Position numbers and translations under genes: made by a program
From: a virus
DNA length: 20,249 nt
Virus record (IMG/VR): IMGVR_UViG_3300023179_000623
Location: 1 to 20,249 of that record
Reading direction: 5' to 3' (one strand)
Notes under the pieces: generated by a model
What the model saw: the letters and a program-made list of their open reading frames with translations, nothing else
Databases searched by the model: none
What the model was told of the DNA's origin: nothing
Shown here: piece by piece, positions 13,511 to 20,249 of the stretch
Position numbering within the stretch: the first letter of the stretch is position 1
How the letters are laid out: every line of letters begins with the position of its first letter

Positions 13511-14323
13511 TTAAAATGGGAGATCGTTAGAATCGTGCTCTGTTTCTTCTTCAAACAAGCTATCAAATTTTTCTGCTTTGTTTACTTTAACAGGAGCACT
13601 TTTTGTAGCATAATTTGTAGCTGGCTTCTCAGGAGCAGGAACTGCTGCTTCTTCATCTTCCTCAGGGGTTAACCAAGATTGAAGTGCTTGTTTCATTTCA
13701 TCAAATGAATATTTTTTAAACGACTCGATCGGGTTAGGCTGATTTTCCAAAACATTTTTAACATATGATTTTTCTTCAGAAATCGGTGTTTCTTTAGTAC
13801 GAGGCATAATACTTGTTTTGTTGTATGGAGTACCTGTAACTTCAGGACCAACAGTTGTTAATATAATGTCTCTACCTGTTGCAACATCAGTAAAATCACC
13901 TACGTCTTCATTATCAGCCAAGTTCAAGAAATCCGTATATGTTTCTTTACCAAATTGCCACAAACGAACACCTTGATCTTCTTCACCACGGACAATTACC
14001 GGAGCAAAAATACGGACTTTTGGGTCCAATTTGCGGGCCAATCTCCAATTTTCCTTATCGCTTGTTTTACGAAGCTCTTTAGCAAACTCAGCGATTGGAT
14101 CTCTTTCTCCCCAATTTGTGGGCGACAACATTGTATTATTACCAATACCATAGTAAAAATACAATTCGGTAAACGGATTTTTCTTATTATACTTGTTAGG
14201 TACAATACGAATGGTCTGTTTACCAACAGAGGGTTTCCAAAAAACCTTCTTTTTCTCATCTGATTTCTCAGCAGATTTCGATTGCATTTCTTGCAATCGG
14301 CGTTTCATTTCGTTTAAATCCAT
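13511..14323 (-). CDS. Single-stranded DNA-binding protein, gp32-like
   Basis: This encodes 270 residues. The order is basic N-terminal arm (MDLNEMKRRLQEMQSKSAEK), an OB-fold-like core beginning FWKPSVGKQTIRIVPNKYN and containing FTELYFYYGIG, WGERDPIAEFAKEL and VRLWQFGKETYTDFLNLADN, and an acidic, Ala/Pro-rich C-terminal tail. The arrangement is that of T4 gp32, which coats ssDNA during replication and recombination. Unlike T4 gp32 there is no cysteine and no zinc-binding site in the core. The last residues (DSNDLPF) resemble the protein-docking tip of bacterial SSB (DDDIPF). A motif P promoter stands 28 nt before its start, and uvsX and rnh follow closely. The assignment relies on overall layout and neighbours. 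Confidence 0.88.
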   Translation of the reverse strand: MDLNEMKRRLQEMQSKSAEKSDEKKKVFWKPSVGKQTIRIVPNKYNKKNPFTELYFYYGIGNNTMLSPTNWGERDPIAEFAKELRKTSDKENWRLARKLDPKVRIFAPVIVRGEEDQGVRLWQFGKETYTDFLNLADNEDVGDFTDVATGRDIILTTVGPEVTGTPYNKTSIMPRTKETPISEEKSYVKNVLENQPNPIESFKKYSFDEMKQALQSWLTPEEDEEAAVPAPEKPATNYATKSAPVKVNKAEKFDSLFEEETEHDSNDLPF

Positions 14324-14351
14324 AACTTTAAAAATTTATTTGGTTTATAAT

Positions 14352-14383
14352 TAAATGTAATAACTAATTTTTGGAAAGCCAAA
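14352..14383 (-). promoter_or_regulatory. Motif P promoter-like site (copy 5)
   Basis: Minus strand: TTTGGCTTTCC from 14383, and TTATTACATTTA ending at 14352. It begins immediately after the stop of the 152-residue gene and precedes the SSB start by 28 nt. It matches copy 4 in 26 of 32 positions, including both boxes, and would drive SSB, uvsX and rnh. Confidence 0.75.
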
Positions 14384-14842
14384 TTAAAGCTCAATAATCC
14401 TAAAAATCTTTGTGTTCAATTGTTTGAACTGTCCTTCCTGAGTAAGTAGAATGCAATTTTTATAATGTTGCCATTCTACTCTGTAACTTGTATCTACAAT
14501 GCCCCCATTTAATGATTTTATAAGTTCATTTAATGCGTTTATAGTGTATAACGTATTAGTTGCTTTGTTTCGGTGAACAAGTATGGTGCCCGCCGGAATA
14601 TGCGATATATTAACTTGATCTATATTATAAGTTAAAGCATATTCTCCCGTACTTTTAACATGCAATACAAATATTTTATTATATTTGATTGAGTACGAGT
14701 TAGTTATATCTGATATAAGTGCATCTAGATTTTCTTGATCTACAAATGTGCACAATAGTTTATTATCCAAGTCTATGATATTTAATGAGGTTTCTCCTCC
14801 ATAAATATCATCATATTTGCGCAAAGTCGTAAGATTTTCCAT
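14384..14842 (-). CDS. Unknown protein encoded after the polymerase
   Basis: This encodes 152 residues. The sequence looks like a compact mixed alpha/beta protein with no membrane segment: LNIIDLDNKLLCTFVDQENL, YNKIFVLHVKSTGEYAL, then TLYTINALNELIKSLNGG, followed by YRVEWQHYKNCILLT and a closing strand (KIFRIIEL). I do not recognise it. It overlaps the 3' end of the polymerase gene by 32 nt and precedes the SSB gene, so it belongs to the replication module and is probably translationally coupled to the polymerase. In T4 the gene just after the polymerase is regA, a translational repressor, but no similarity to RegA is apparent here. Confidence 0.75.
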   Translation of the reverse strand: MENLTTLRKYDDIYGGETSLNIIDLDNKLLCTFVDQENLDALISDITNSYSIKYNKIFVLHVKSTGEYALTYNIDQVNISHIPAGTILVHRNKATNTLYTINALNELIKSLNGGIVDTSYRVEWQHYKNCILLTQEGQFKQLNTKIFRIIEL

Positions 14843-16067
14843 AACTGATTTTAATATTTAATTTATATTTTTTAAAAATGTTTATAATGTCATCTAAAAT
14901 GTTTTCATTCTCATCCCAATCTAATAAAAAAGCATCATAGGTATATAATACAACTTGGGTATTTTTTCCTCTTAATAACCTAATTATCTCTTCCAATATA
15001 CGAACATTATTTGCGGTCTCCAACCCTTGTAGTATATAGTTGAAAAGCTTTTGTGGGTTCATATTATCTAATTTATCCTTTTTAAGGCAATGACCCGAAA
15101 TTGGCACGATAACTTGACCTAAGTTATTGAATTCTTCCCATTTATCGTTTATAAACGATCCAATTTTTTTAAAAAACTCCAAATTTTTGTATGTTTCAAA
15201 TACGCCACCATACATTTGCTGAAATGTGATTGTTTTAGCTTCTTGATAGGATACGCCATACATTTTGGCAAATGAGTCGTGTACGTCATCGCTATCAAAA
15301 GTGAAATCAACCAAATAAGCAGCCAAAACAGGATGATATGCTGAAATGTCAATTTCTACAAATTTAGAGTTTTTAGGTATAAATGCTTTTCTTGCTCCAT
15401 TGTTTTTTGGTATAGCTAAAAAATTAATGCCATTAAAAGTGTTACTTGGTCTGCTGGTAGTGGTATCCAAGTTATATTGTGTATATATCGTTTTATAGTG
15501 TATATTACGCGCGGCCTCATAATTTTCATGGAAGGCGTCGAATATGGATTGATCGATGTGTATCCCTTGAGATTCAACATAGTAAAAACATTTTATAGCT
15601 AAGTCCTTGAATTTATTAACTGGTGTAAAGTCTTTAATTCCATTATAAATATGAGTATATTTTTCATAGTGTTTAGATATTGGAATTAGACAATTGGGAG
15701 ATGGATGTGATTTGTATAAGTTAAATACGGGAGAGTGTATATACGGAGGAGAGGGAGGGGTGTGGAGCTGCTGGGCATGCCTTAACACAAAATAGTGCAG
15801 CAATGTTTTTTTATCTGCTACATATATTTTATTTATAGAACTAAGGGCTCTAATGGCATCTTCTAAAGATAATGATAGTGATTCACTATGATTTATACAT
15901 AATATGTATCCCTTAGTATCCTTGAGTGGCCTTATGTATATTAAGGATATTTGGTTAATTGCTGGGTGGACCGAATCGTTATGGGGAATTATTTCAACAA
16001 ATGCCTCTTCATGCCTCTTGTAACAAAATTCGTTTAATTGGTCTTGTGTCTCAACTATATAAAACAT
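14811..16067 (-). CDS. Short family-A (PolA-like) DNA polymerase, diverged
   Basis: This encodes 418 residues. The C-terminal half carries the family-A polymerase motifs in order: TTTSRPSNTFNGINFLAIP at 202-220 (counterpart of the T-x-R-L-S-S and N-I-P segment), KFVEIDISAYHPVLAAYL at 235-252 (motif A, D240), EAKTITFQQMYGG at 276-288 (motif B/O-helix, K278, F282, Y286-G287), ILQGLETANN at 345-354, and VVLYTYDAFLLD at 372-383 (motif C, D378). The O-helix Arg is Tyr (Y274), and the motif C HDE is YDA. Residues 1-100 (EIIPHNDSVHPAINQISLIY) may be a remnant 3'-5' exonuclease domain, but no intact metal-binding set is obvious. It is far shorter than Pol I or T7 polymerase. It could be the replicase, a repair polymerase or an inactive derivative. 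Confidence 0.75.
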   Translation of the reverse strand: MFYIVETQDQLNEFCYKRHEEAFVEIIPHNDSVHPAINQISLIYIRPLKDTKGYILCINHSESLSLSLEDAIRALSSINKIYVADKKTLLHYFVLRHAQQLHTPPSPPYIHSPVFNLYKSHPSPNCLIPISKHYEKYTHIYNGIKDFTPVNKFKDLAIKCFYYVESQGIHIDQSIFDAFHENYEAARNIHYKTIYTQYNLDTTTSRPSNTFNGINFLAIPKNNGARKAFIPKNSKFVEIDISAYHPVLAAYLVDFTFDSDDVHDSFAKMYGVSYQEAKTITFQQMYGGVFETYKNLEFFKKIGSFINDKWEEFNNLGQVIVPISGHCLKKDKLDNMNPQKLFNYILQGLETANNVRILEEIIRLLRGKNTQVVLYTYDAFLLDWDENENILDDIINIFKKYKLNIKISYGKSYDFAQI

Positions 16068-16073
16068 ACAGTT

Positions 16074-16105
16074 GAAATGTATGATGAAATTTTTAGGTTT
16101 CCAAG
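16074..16105 (-). promoter_or_regulatory. Motif P promoter-like site (copy 6, near-leaderless)
   Basis: Minus strand: CTTGGAAACC from 16105, and TACATTTC at 16081-16074, same spacing as the other copies. The -33 box lies in the last codons of the 201-residue gene. Only 6 nt separate the -7 box from the polymerase ATG at 16067, so the transcript would start at or next to the start codon. Confidence 0.55.
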
Positions 16106-16698
16106 TAATATTTTAAGTAATCTTCTTTTAAATATAGATTAAGTTTGGGCAAATTAAACTGTTGTTGGGCTAATAATGTTATGTTGCGGTTAGTTTTAGC
16201 TACTTGTTGTTTATCTCCAGTTAAAGTCCACAATAAATCAAATGGAAAATATAATTGCCAAAGTATTTGGGGGTCTTTACTTATTAATTTATCAAATGTG
16301 TTTTTATTTATTTCAATGTATATAATTTCGTTTGTTTTTTTACAGAAGTATCTTCTAAATGTTCCTATTTGATAATCTTGTTGTGTGGGTAATGTTGGGA
16401 TATATACTGGAATTTGGATGGGAGATAAATTTGGATTAATTATATTTATATAATTTAAACTGTCTTGAGTATAATTTACATAAGATAAAGGAGTTTCAAC
16501 TCGAGGAGATGATTGGGCTAAAGTATCTAATATTAATTCTTGACTTGCGGGAGTGTTGGGTGTTTGTCCACTAAAATATTTGCCGTCTGATGTTTGATAG
16601 TAGTATCCTTTATATGGTTCTAAATTTAGAGCATAAACCAGTTCCCCTCCATTTGTGTATAGATTAGTTTTTATTTGGGATTTAGGATAGTAAGGCAT
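16093..16698 (-). CDS. Probable baseplate/virion-associated protein, unknown
   Basis: This encodes 201 residues. The N-terminus is rich in Tyr and Gly (MPYYPKSQIKTNLYTNGGEL, then YKGYYYQTSDGKYFSGQTP). The middle is Pro-rich (IQIPVYIPTLPTQQDYQIG), and the C-terminus is helical (NLPKLNLYLKEDYLKYYLET). It has no signal peptide, membrane segment or recognisable enzyme motif. Its ATG overlaps the stop of the 916-residue hub-lysozyme gene (TAATG), so the two are probably made together, which supports a structural role. I recall similar N-terminal patterns in other marine and freshwater T4-like phages, always without known function. It is the last gene of the tail block before the polymerase. Confidence 0.7.
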   Translation of the reverse strand: MPYYPKSQIKTNLYTNGGELVYALNLEPYKGYYYQTSDGKYFSGQTPNTPASQELILDTLAQSSPRVETPLSYVNYTQDSLNYINIINPNLSPIQIPVYIPTLPTQQDYQIGTFRRYFCKKTNEIIYIEINKNTFDKLISKDPQILWQLYFPFDLLWTLTGDKQQVAKTNRNITLLAQQQFNLPKLNLYLKEDYLKYYLET

Positions 16699-19448
16699 TA
16701 TTTAAATGTTCCGTTTTTTATCTTATTATATATATCCTTAGCGTATATCTTTCTTTGTTCTAAACTTTGGCCATTACTTATTTCATATTTTTCATCAAAA
16801 ATAGTAGTTGCTCCATCTACTGTTATTGCGGTATTTTTTAAAGCATTTAATACTGCAGAGAAATTGCTTTTAAGTTCATCCATTATCCAGTTTAATTGAG
16901 AATTTAATGAGGTATAATCCTTGGGATATCTTTTTTTTAATCCATCTTGTCTTTCGAATCTCCATTGGGCTATACCATATGCTGTTCCATTATCCCCTAA
17001 AGCATTAGTGCTCAACCCAGATTCTACTAATAAATTTCCTACAATACCAGCAACACTGGTATCAGGAAATCCTTGAGATTTAAAGAAGGTTATAGCTGTT
17101 TGAATAGAGGTTTGATTGAAATTAGATGCGTTAGAAATTAAGTTTTTTGGTGTGCTTTGAGCTCTTTGTTGTTGCACTATTTTTCCTAATTTTGTTCCAA
17201 AAGGATTTGCAGGTATTGCGAAGGATTCAATATTAGTGATCCATTCATTATTTTGAATAGTATGAGTTATGCCTTTAATTATAAAATCTAAAGAAGTTGG
17301 ATAATTTGAAGGTAAAAAATCAGTATCCATTTCAAATTTTTGATAAATTTTCATCCCAGACAATCCATCCATTGTTAGTGACATATTAAATGGTAAAAAT
17401 CCCATGTTTGGAGAGGAAGCATCAGTTGATGAACTACCCTTAGAGGCAGAAGCCTGTCTGTATTCTATAAGTTGAGTTTGTAATGAAGAAAAATTATCAA
17501 TAGATGTTGTGTCCCATTCTGGTTTATACACTTTTCCAAAATAGTAGCTGCTTAATTTTGTTATAAAGTTATTATACGCATCTAATGGTTCTTTATATTT
17601 TTGCTCAAGTGTAAGATTTTCTCTGTCTTTACTTCCGGGGGAATTAATATTTTCTTTTGTTCTATCTGTTAATCCAGCATTCATTCTTGATAGAGCAGTT
17701 GCGTCTGCACCTAGAACATATCCTTGTGCTGTTGATCCTATGGTAATTAAAGTAGAAAAATTATGAGGGATTTGGGTTGTGAAGTTTATATCTTTTAAAA
17801 ATGTGCTTCCGGTGTTTGGGTATGATTTGTATGTTAAAAACTTGGCAGTTTCAACAGGAATATTAAGATTATTTAATAATATAGTTTTATCTCCTTTAGG
17901 TATAGAAGATTCATCTATAATTTTACAGATATTAGTATCAGGATCTATTCTTATATCTAATCGATTTACATGGCCTGTAACTTGGTTCCATCTAGTACAT
18001 AAATTTCTTACTAGATCTAATATAGATACTTCTCCAGTATCAGCAGATATTAAATTGGCTATAGTGTTACTAATGTAATCCATATTAAAATATGCATTCA
18101 TTATCTTTCCATAAGAAAAAGTTGTTCCTTTTTTAATTTCAAATTCTTCTGCGTCTTCACTAAAATTTAAAATAAGAGGATCAAAGTCAATACTTTTTCT
18201 AAAAGTACATACTCTAGGATCAGCACTTATTTGATATGCATCTAGGTAAATCAGGTTAGTTTCAGGATTAGTATCAAATCTAATTAATCTATTGTTAGTG
18301 TCATCATCAATATATGGGATTAAATTTTCTTCTATCCAATCTAAAAAGTAACCTAATCTAATATAGTATTGGATATTTTCAGTTTTAGAATATGTTTGCC
18401 CAAAGCTATTTATTTTATCTTCATTAGGAGATGTAGTAGAAGTATCTATCTTCATCCCATTTTGAAATGCAGGTATTAAGTCTATTCCTTTTTTTAGGTT
18501 AAAAAATAATCTATCTATTTCATTAGAAATTTTAGTAGGCTCAATAGTTTCTAAAGGTTTTAAAGGAATTTGTGTTTGAGTTTGTCTTATTCCTGGTGTT
18601 ATTGATTGATTAATTTGTTCTGCATATGTTAATGTGTTCGCGGCTGATTGCAAAGGAACACCAGTGGTTTGTAATTTACCTTCACCGTCTCCTAACAAAA
18701 TATTAGCTTTTAATGATTCAATTACATCTCCTAAACTTCGTAAAATTAAAGTAATATCATATGTGCCGTCTCGATTATACTTCCAATTGAAATTTACCAC
18801 CTTCCCAGCAATGGCATCATAGTTCCCATTTGATTTTAATCTGCTATCTTGAATAGTATCAAGAATTTTATTATATTTATAAAATCCTTCCAAAAATCCA
18901 GTGTAAATACCAAAAGGATTATCATCAACAAAATTTCCACTATTATCAAAATATGAAGCATGCCCCCATTCTAACAACATAATAAATCCTAATCTTAAAT
19001 AAAGTATATCTATTATATCAAACTGAGTTCTGTTATTTGCGGTGATTTGGATTGTGGCTTCTTTAAGGGAGCCTATAGTTAATGTTTTTACCTGAGCAGA
19101 TTTGATACCGGGCATTGGTTTAATACCAAATTCTAATCCTCCTATACCGTATGCTTCTGTGTTAAAAGGATTTCTTAGATTATTAAAATTAGTTCCTTGT
19201 ACTCCTCCTATTCCCCCAAATAAAACATATTTTTTTGCTAAGTTATTGCTGCTTAATTCCGCTGGAAAGCCTCTAATTTCTGTGTTTGAATTTATATTAA
19301 CAGAAGAAGCTAATCTAACCCACCCCGTGTTTGCATTGAGGTATTGCAGTTGTTCATTGGTTCTATTTATAGTACCATAAATCTTCTGTCTTGTATCTAC
19401 TTGTTCTCTGATTTCTCTAGCAAAACCTTCTCCTACTATATTAGACAT
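16698..19448 (-). CDS. Large tail/baseplate hub protein with C-terminal tail lysozyme domain
   Basis: This encodes 916 residues. The first 250 or so hold beta-rich segments typical of baseplate hub or spike proteins (IGGLEFGIKPMPGIKSAQVK, LTIGSLKEATIQITANNRTQ). The middle part is long and unrecognised, with several Asn/Ser/Thr-rich loops. From about residue 773 a phage tail lysozyme-type domain begins: TSVAGIVGNLLVESGL with E809 as the candidate catalytic Glu, then NGTAYGIAQWRFERQDGL and LNSQLNWIMDEL. This is the local peptidoglycan-cutting module used when the tail tip penetrates the cell wall. Fusing it to a hub-size protein parallels T4 gp5, but the lysozyme family is different. It is flanked by a LysM-like wedge gene (3-nt gap) and a 1-nt overlap with the 201-residue gene. 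Confidence 0.85.
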   Translation of the reverse strand: MSNIVGEGFAREIREQVDTRQKIYGTINRTNEQLQYLNANTGWVRLASSVNINSNTEIRGFPAELSSNNLAKKYVLFGGIGGVQGTNFNNLRNPFNTEAYGIGGLEFGIKPMPGIKSAQVKTLTIGSLKEATIQITANNRTQFDIIDILYLRLGFIMLLEWGHASYFDNSGNFVDDNPFGIYTGFLEGFYKYNKILDTIQDSRLKSNGNYDAIAGKVVNFNWKYNRDGTYDITLILRSLGDVIESLKANILLGDGEGKLQTTGVPLQSAANTLTYAEQINQSITPGIRQTQTQIPLKPLETIEPTKISNEIDRLFFNLKKGIDLIPAFQNGMKIDTSTTSPNEDKINSFGQTYSKTENIQYYIRLGYFLDWIEENLIPYIDDDTNNRLIRFDTNPETNLIYLDAYQISADPRVCTFRKSIDFDPLILNFSEDAEEFEIKKGTTFSYGKIMNAYFNMDYISNTIANLISADTGEVSILDLVRNLCTRWNQVTGHVNRLDIRIDPDTNICKIIDESSIPKGDKTILLNNLNIPVETAKFLTYKSYPNTGSTFLKDINFTTQIPHNFSTLITIGSTAQGYVLGADATALSRMNAGLTDRTKENINSPGSKDRENLTLEQKYKEPLDAYNNFITKLSSYYFGKVYKPEWDTTSIDNFSSLQTQLIEYRQASASKGSSSTDASSPNMGFLPFNMSLTMDGLSGMKIYQKFEMDTDFLPSNYPTSLDFIIKGITHTIQNNEWITNIESFAIPANPFGTKLGKIVQQQRAQSTPKNLISNASNFNQTSIQTAITFFKSQGFPDTSVAGIVGNLLVESGLSTNALGDNGTAYGIAQWRFERQDGLKKRYPKDYTSLNSQLNWIMDELKSNFSAVLNALKNTAITVDGATTIFDEKYEISNGQSLEQRKIYAKDIYNKIKNGTFK

Positions 19449-19451
19449 AAT

Positions 19452-19751
19452 TTAAGAGTTTATTAATGCAAAATTTCTTATTACTTCACCATAGTTAGCT
19501 GGTATTCTGATTTGGAGACCCTCAGGTATTACTAAAGTGCTTTGATTAAATTTATCTGTATTAGCTATAGATATAACCCACCAAAGTGAACTATCTTGGT
19601 AATATTGTGTTGCTAGAGTATCAAAACGATCTCCTTGAGTTGTGTAAACATATATGTCATTATACGACAACGGCACTTCAGGATAACGAGAGGTGACATA
19701 CACTTGTTTGCCTTCTATTTTTGTTTTAGGTATATTTTGGTAGCGGTTCAT
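19452..19751 (-). CDS. LysM-like baseplate protein (gp53-like)
   Basis: This encodes 99 residues. After a short basic start (MNRYQNIPKTKIEGKQVYVT), the segment YTTQGDRFDTLATQYYQDSS, then LWWVISIANTDKF and IPEGLQIRIP, has the LysM pattern: a turn with G-D-x-x-x-x-L-A, a helix, a second helix with I-x-x-A-N, and a final strand with P-x-G-x-x-x-x-I-P. Short LysM-domain proteins are standard baseplate wedge or tail-tube end components in contractile-tailed phages (T4 gp53, P2 gpX group). Neighbours on both sides are tail genes, with 3-nt gaps. It is more likely a structural joint than a peptidoglycan binder. Confidence 0.8.
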   Translation of the reverse strand: MNRYQNIPKTKIEGKQVYVTSRYPEVPLSYNDIYVYTTQGDRFDTLATQYYQDSSLWWVISIANTDKFNQSTLVIPEGLQIRIPANYGEVIRNFALINS

Positions 19752-19754
19752 TTT

Positions 19755-20249
19755 TTATGCTGAATTTTGTATATTTTGTATTGTTGGGAAATCACCCAAA
19801 CCGCTAGGGCGAGGCCTGATGTCTAAATCTCCTATTCCTTTTGCGGAAGGTAAAGAAGAAAGAGTAGAAGAAAGAGTAGCAGAAGTTGCAGTAAAGCTGC
19901 TACGATTAGGAGAATCATCATATGATGATTTTCCACTAGAATTTTCTAATGCAATAAAAGGAGTACCAAATTGTGGTCTTTGTTTGTATATTGGTGTAAA
20001 GGAAAATCCACTAACTTTTATAATATGGGGCATTTCTCTTATTGAATTGTCTGTTTCTCCTTCATCATTGATTCCTATTTCCCAAGGTGATTCTTGTGGA
20101 ACATCGTATGTTAATTGGGTAATGATACCCGGTTGTTCATATAAATAACCTCCTACAGTTAATTGGGCTAATATCCCTCTCATATATCCGTTAGGACTAT
20201 AATCTCCGGCTAATGAAGAAGCTAAGAGATTTAGTTTTTTATACATTGG
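19755..20249 (-). CDS. Tail/baseplate protein, C-terminal part (cut by window edge)
   Basis: The frame is open through the right edge; the ATG at 20246 is preceded in frame by a Pro codon, so it is probably an internal Met. The visible 164 residues begin MYKKLNLLASSLAGDYSPNG, then GYMRGILAQLTVGGYLYEQP and GIITQLTYDVPQESPWEIG, a pattern I associate with a conserved tail-completion/baseplate protein of T4-like phages that follows a membrane-free beta-rich domain. The last 60 residues are a low-complexity Ser/Thr-rich linker (SSFTATSATLSSTLSSLPSA). It lies 3 nt from the LysM-like gene. The N-terminal part and true start are outside the window. Confidence 0.75.
   Translation of the reverse strand, partial: PMYKKLNLLASSLAGDYSPNGYMRGILAQLTVGGYLYEQPGIITQLTYDVPQESPWEIGINDEGETDNSIREMPHIIKVSGFSFTPIYKQRPQFGTPFIALENSSGKSSYDDSPNRSSFTATSATLSSTLSSLPSAKGIGDLDIRPRPSGLGDFPTIQNIQNSA

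Noticed and set aside
13996-14259. Minus-strand frame of 87 codons inside the SSB gene
   Set aside because: It is fully contained in the SSB frame, is rich in Arg, Ile and Cys without pattern, and has no start context.
15149-15352. Minus-strand 67-codon hydrophobic frame inside the polymerase gene
   Set aside because: It is a shadow of the polymerase frame; apparent membrane-like character follows from AT-rich codons read out of frame.
536-20148. Plus-strand open frames scattered over the window (for example 2721-2963, 3954-4367, 5243-5527, 12056-12340, 19819-20148)
   Set aside because: Each lies opposite a well-supported minus-strand gene, has no recognisable motifs, and has no promoter or start context of its own.
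1-20249. tRNA genes, CRISPR arrays, insertion sequences, alternative genetic code
   Set aside because: No cloverleaf-like stretch, spaced repeat array or transposase was seen; all well-supported genes end at ordinary stop codons (mostly TAA) and need no stop reassignment.

Overview
This window looks like part of the genome of a tailed, T4-like (contractile-tailed, virulent) bacteriophage, and the host is most likely a member of the Bacteroidota. The phage reading rests on a dense, one-direction gene block that encodes a ribonucleotide reductase pair, a T4-style replication and recombination set (ssDNA-binding protein, UvsX/RecA, flap-type 5' nuclease, DnaB-family helicase, a PolA-like polymerase), baseplate proteins, a holin/endolysin cassette and two free-standing homing endonucleases. 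The Bacteroidota reading is an inference from three things: strong AT richness; signal peptides ending in LFAQ or SWSQ, typical of that phylum; and six promoter-like sites of the TTTG, about 20 nt, TAnnTTTG type that is characteristic of the group's primary sigma factor.

All credible genes are on the minus strand, so transcription runs from right to left. From the right edge: baseplate/tail proteins (19755-20249 partial, a LysM-like wedge protein, a 916-residue hub protein with a C-terminal tail lysozyme, a 201-residue companion). Next is the replication block: a short, diverged family-A DNA polymerase, an unknown 152-residue protein, a gp32-like SSB, UvsX, an RNase H/FEN-type exonuclease, an HNH homing endonuclease and the replicative helicase. 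Then come an unknown 182-residue protein, a GIY-YIG homing endonuclease, NrdB, a small ACP-like protein, a putative ADP-ribosyltransferase, NrdA and a 161-residue protein with a charged N-terminal peptide. An intrinsic terminator at about 3.7 kb closes that unit. To its left lies a lysis cassette (two-helix holin candidate, three membrane/coiled-coil spanin candidates, a small acidic protein, a GH19 endolysin) followed by a secreted DNA/RNA nuclease, an AT-hook protein and a partial unknown gene.

Two recurrent non-coding motifs organise the block. Motif P has six copies with an identical spacing of the two boxes, each just after or overlapping the 3' end of the preceding gene and pointing at the next gene. 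Motif M has three near-identical 23-nt copies located 7-16 nt before a start codon and may be a second (perhaps late) promoter class. No stretch longer than about 140 bases lacks a gene, and I saw no tRNA, CRISPR array or insertion sequence.

The most unusual items are the promoter families, the minimal PolA-like polymerase with altered catalytic motifs, the accessory ACP-like plus ADP-ribosyltransferase pair lodged between nrdB and nrdA with a duplicated start-site sequence, and a spanin-like cassette with non-canonical topology.
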